The position numbers and the translations under genes are program-made. Positions 43,216 to 45,056 of a stretch of DNA of 45,056 nucleotides are shown here, in pieces. The DNA is taken from the NCBI GenBank assembly GCA_025935755.1, contig JAICUQ010000009.1, forward strand, positions 1-45,056, in the 5' to 3' direction. Numbering within the stretch: position 1 is the first letter of the stretch; each line of letters begins with the position of its first letter. Origin of the DNA: Chthoniobacterales bacterium (GTDB taxonomy: Bacteria > Verrucomicrobiota > Verrucomicrobiia > Chthoniobacterales > UBA10450). The notes below the pieces were generated by a model. It did not search any database, was not told the origin of the DNA, and saw only the letters and a program-made list of their open reading frames with translations.

Positions 43216-45056
43216 ATGAGACTGTGCTCAAAGCTTATTGTTGCTTTGCTGCTGTGCTCCCTCCTGATCACAGTTGTACCAGACGGGTTTGCGCAGACTT
43301 ACCAGGGGAAAGAACTCGTTAGGTCACAGCTCCTGGCTGATACAAGCGCGATCGTTCCCGGCAAACCATTCACTGTCGGGCTGCTGCTGCGCATGGAACC
43401 AGGCTGGCATACTTACTGGAAATTTTCCGGGGACGCGGGGTTGCCCACGGAATTGAAATGGAAACTGCCACCGGGCTGGAAGATCGGCGAAATTCAATGG
43501 CCAATTCCCCTGAAAACCGTGGACCCCGGCGACATCGAAACTTACGGATACGAAAATGAAGTCCTGCTGATGCAGGAAATCACGCCGCCCTCAAAGCTCG
43601 ACGGTTCGTCAGTGAAATTGTCGCCCGAAGCGAGTTGGCTCGTGTGCGAGAAGATTTGCATCCCGGGCGGCGCAACACTGCATCTGGATTTGCCTGTAGC
43701 GGAAACAAGTGAGCCCGCGAATACTGACGTTTTCGCCCGTTATCGACGTTTGCTTCCTCAAAACCTGCCGGCACCCAACGTAGCGAGTACCGATTGGAGC
43801 CGGGCTGGATCCGAACTTCGCCTGAAAATTACAAGCGATACTCTGGCAAAATATCCGGCAGTCGATTTTTTTCCGTTGCCGGAGCAGGAGACGATCGTTG
43901 GGCACCCCGCAGTTCAATCGCGGAACAACAACGAAACTGTGTTTCGGATTCCGCTCGAGTCAGCGCCGAAGGATTTATCATCGATCGCGGGCCTGGTGGT
44001 TTTTGCACAGCAGTCGAACGGCGAGGATCGGGCGGGGTGGCAGATCACAGCGAGCGCGGGAGGAGCGCGGACAGGATCGTCTGCGTCACTTACCGCGCGT
44101 TCTGCGGCCGCCCATGGAATATGGATGTTCCTGCTCTTTGGATTTCTGGGCGGGCTGATTTTGAATCTGATGCCGTGCGTATTGCCGGTGATCTCGCTAA
44201 AAATTTTCGGCTTTGTCCAACAAGCGGGACAAAGCCGGCGAAAAATTTTGCGCAGCGGCATTGCGTTTACGCTGGGAATTTTTGCGTGGTTCATCGCCCT
44301 GGCGGTACTGCTGATCGCGCTGAAAAGTACGGGGCGGGATGTAACCTGGGGGGGTTTTCAATTCACGAATCCTTACTTTGTTCTTGTCTTAAGTGTGATC
44401 GTGCTCGTATTCGCGCTGAACCTTTTCGGCGTGTTTGAGATCTCGTTACCTCAATCGGTCACGCGCGGGTTGCTTTCGACTGGCGAACGGAGGGATTTGT
44501 TAGGCTCATTTTCCCAGGGCGTGTTCGCCACTGTGCTGGCCACCCCTTGCACGGCGCCATTTCTCGGCACGGCGCTCGGGTTCGCGTTCACCCAATCGGC
44601 CGCGATCATTCTGGCGATGTTCATTGCCATCGCTGCGGGTATGAGCGCGCCATATTTGCTTTTGAGCGCGCAGCCTGCGTGGTTGCGCTTTTTGCCGAGG
44701 CCCGGGCCCTGGATGGTACACGTGAAACAGTTCATGGGCTTTCTGCTGTTGGCGACGCTGCTCTTTTTGCTTTACGTCCTCGGCGCACAACGCGGTCTGG
44801 AGGGAGCCATCTGGGCCAGCTGTTTCCTGCTTGTAATCAGCATCGCGTGCTGGATGAAAGGGGCATTCGTTGTCCCAACAGCGACAGCTGTGAAACGCAG
44901 CACCGTGTTTGTGCTCATGCTCGTGCTCCTGTTCGGCGGTGGTGCTTATTTCATCGGCGACAAATTTCAATCCACGAAAATCGCTTCCGCAAATTCGCAA
45001 CTCCATGGTGACTGGCATCCGTTCACACCCGAACGTTTGCAAAGCGAACTGGAACA
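43216..45056 (+). CDS. Thiol:disulfide interchange protein DsbD-like (partial, runs off the window end)
   Basis: Transfers electrons from cytoplasmic thioredoxin across the membrane. The frame begins with a signal peptide (SKLIVALLLCSLLITVVPDGFAQ), then a DsbD-alpha-like domain with a CxxxC pair (C144-EKI-C148 in SWLVCEKICIPGG), and a multi-helix core with the two membrane cysteines in NLMPC321VLPVISLKIFG and ATPC445TAPFLG. The C-terminal thioredoxin-like domain (WHPFTPERLQSEL) is only just begun. It is unlisted among complete ORFs simply because it has no stop in the window. The start at ATG 43216 gives a good signal peptide. Confidence 0.9.
   Translation, partial: MRLCSKLIVALLLCSLLITVVPDGFAQTYQGKELVRSQLLADTSAIVPGKPFTVGLLLRMEPGWHTYWKFSGDAGLPTELKWKLPPGWKIGEIQWPIPLKTVDPGDIETYGYENEVLLMQEITPPSKLDGSSVKLSPEASWLVCEKICIPGGATLHLDLPVAETSEPANTDVFARYRRLLPQNLPAPNVASTDWSRAGSELRLKITSDTLAKYPAVDFFPLPEQETIVGHPAVQSRNNNETVFRIPLESAPKDLSSIAGLVVFAQQSNGEDRAGWQITASAGGARTGSSASLTARSAAAHGIWMFLLFGFLGGLILNLMPCVLPVISLKIFGFVQQAGQSRRKILRSGIAFTLGIFAWFIALAVLLIALKSTGRDVTWGGFQFTNPYFVLVLSVIVLVFALNLFGVFEISLPQSVTRGLLSTGERRDLLGSFSQGVFATVLATPCTAPFLGTALGFAFTQSAAIILAMFIAIAAGMSAPYLLLSAQPAWLRFLPRPGPWMVHVKQFMGFLLLATLLFLLYVLGAQRGLEGAIWASCFLLVISIACWMKGAFVVPTATAVKRSTVFVLMLVLLFGGGAYFIGDKFQSTKIASANSQLHGDWHPFTPERLQSELE

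Noticed and set aside
1-45056. CRISPR array, phage or toxin-antitoxin system
   Set aside because: No regularly spaced identical repeats, cas genes, integrase or phage structural genes are visible. The nucleotidyltransferase at 16294 lacks an adjacent antitoxin, so it is not called a toxin.

Overview
The window looks like a chromosomal stretch of a free-living, moderately GC-rich, Gram-negative bacterium, most likely a soil Verrucomicrobiota (Chthoniobacterales-like). This is an inference from content: LL-diaminopimelate aminotransferase (the PVC/chlamydial lysine route), a lipid A kinase (LpxK), a LolC/E lipoprotein-export permease, hopanoid genes (hpnH and squalene-hopene cyclase), many small alanine/arginine-rich tails and several families of short intergenic repeats. 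No phage, plasmid, transposase or CRISPR array is visible. Most genes are housekeeping or lipid and envelope metabolism, arranged as short operons on both strands.

Region 1 (1-8.6 kb): the 3' end of a glycogen-debranching-type glucosidase; purS, a tiny Pmp3/YqaE membrane protein and purQ, tightly coupled; a possible SRPBCC protein; tyrS on the minus strand; a secreted hypothetical protein; dodecin; a small membrane protein; an RlmI-like methyltransferase; then thrB and lpxK. Region 2 (8.6-17.1 kb): a stand-alone LigD-type polymerase domain, a small membrane protein, three consecutive cupin genes (the first two a tandem duplication), a SLOG/putative molybdenum-carrier protein, a LolC/E permease, DUF2237, a VOC protein, a 2H phosphoesterase, a metallophosphoesterase and a nucleotidyltransferase-fold protein.

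Region 3 (17.1-25.9 kb): a minus-strand block with a membrane-anchored TPR protein, an AI-2E-family permease, a secreted TPR protein and a 34-residue, extremely basic protein resembling the mS38/AURKAIP1-COX24 ribosomal protein; then an M3 oligopeptidase, a MarC-type protein and a lipoprotein. Region 4 (26-35.7 kb): the hpnH-shc pair with a well-formed promoter that implies a nearly leaderless transcript; superoxide dismutase; dapL; a divergent ECF-sigma-like protein overlapped by a membrane partner; tRNA-Met(CAT) with a second tRNA-half relic beside it; a lipase-maturation-factor protein followed by an SGNH hydrolase.

Region 5 (35.7-45 kb): a 117-bp MITE-like palindromic element; a PlsC acyltransferase fused to an alpha/beta hydrolase, whose linker is made of a dispersed intergenic repeat; a small membrane protein; fused proline dehydrogenase/P5C dehydrogenase; threonine aldolase; a proline-rich lipoprotein; and a DsbD-type reductase running off the end.

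No single clear novel defence or biosynthetic system stands out. The strongest leads are the repeat family and its in-frame insertion in the fusion gene, the tiny mS38-like gene, the Pmp3 gene inside the pur operon, the degenerate sigma/partner pair, the LMF-SGNH hydrolase pair and the tRNA half.
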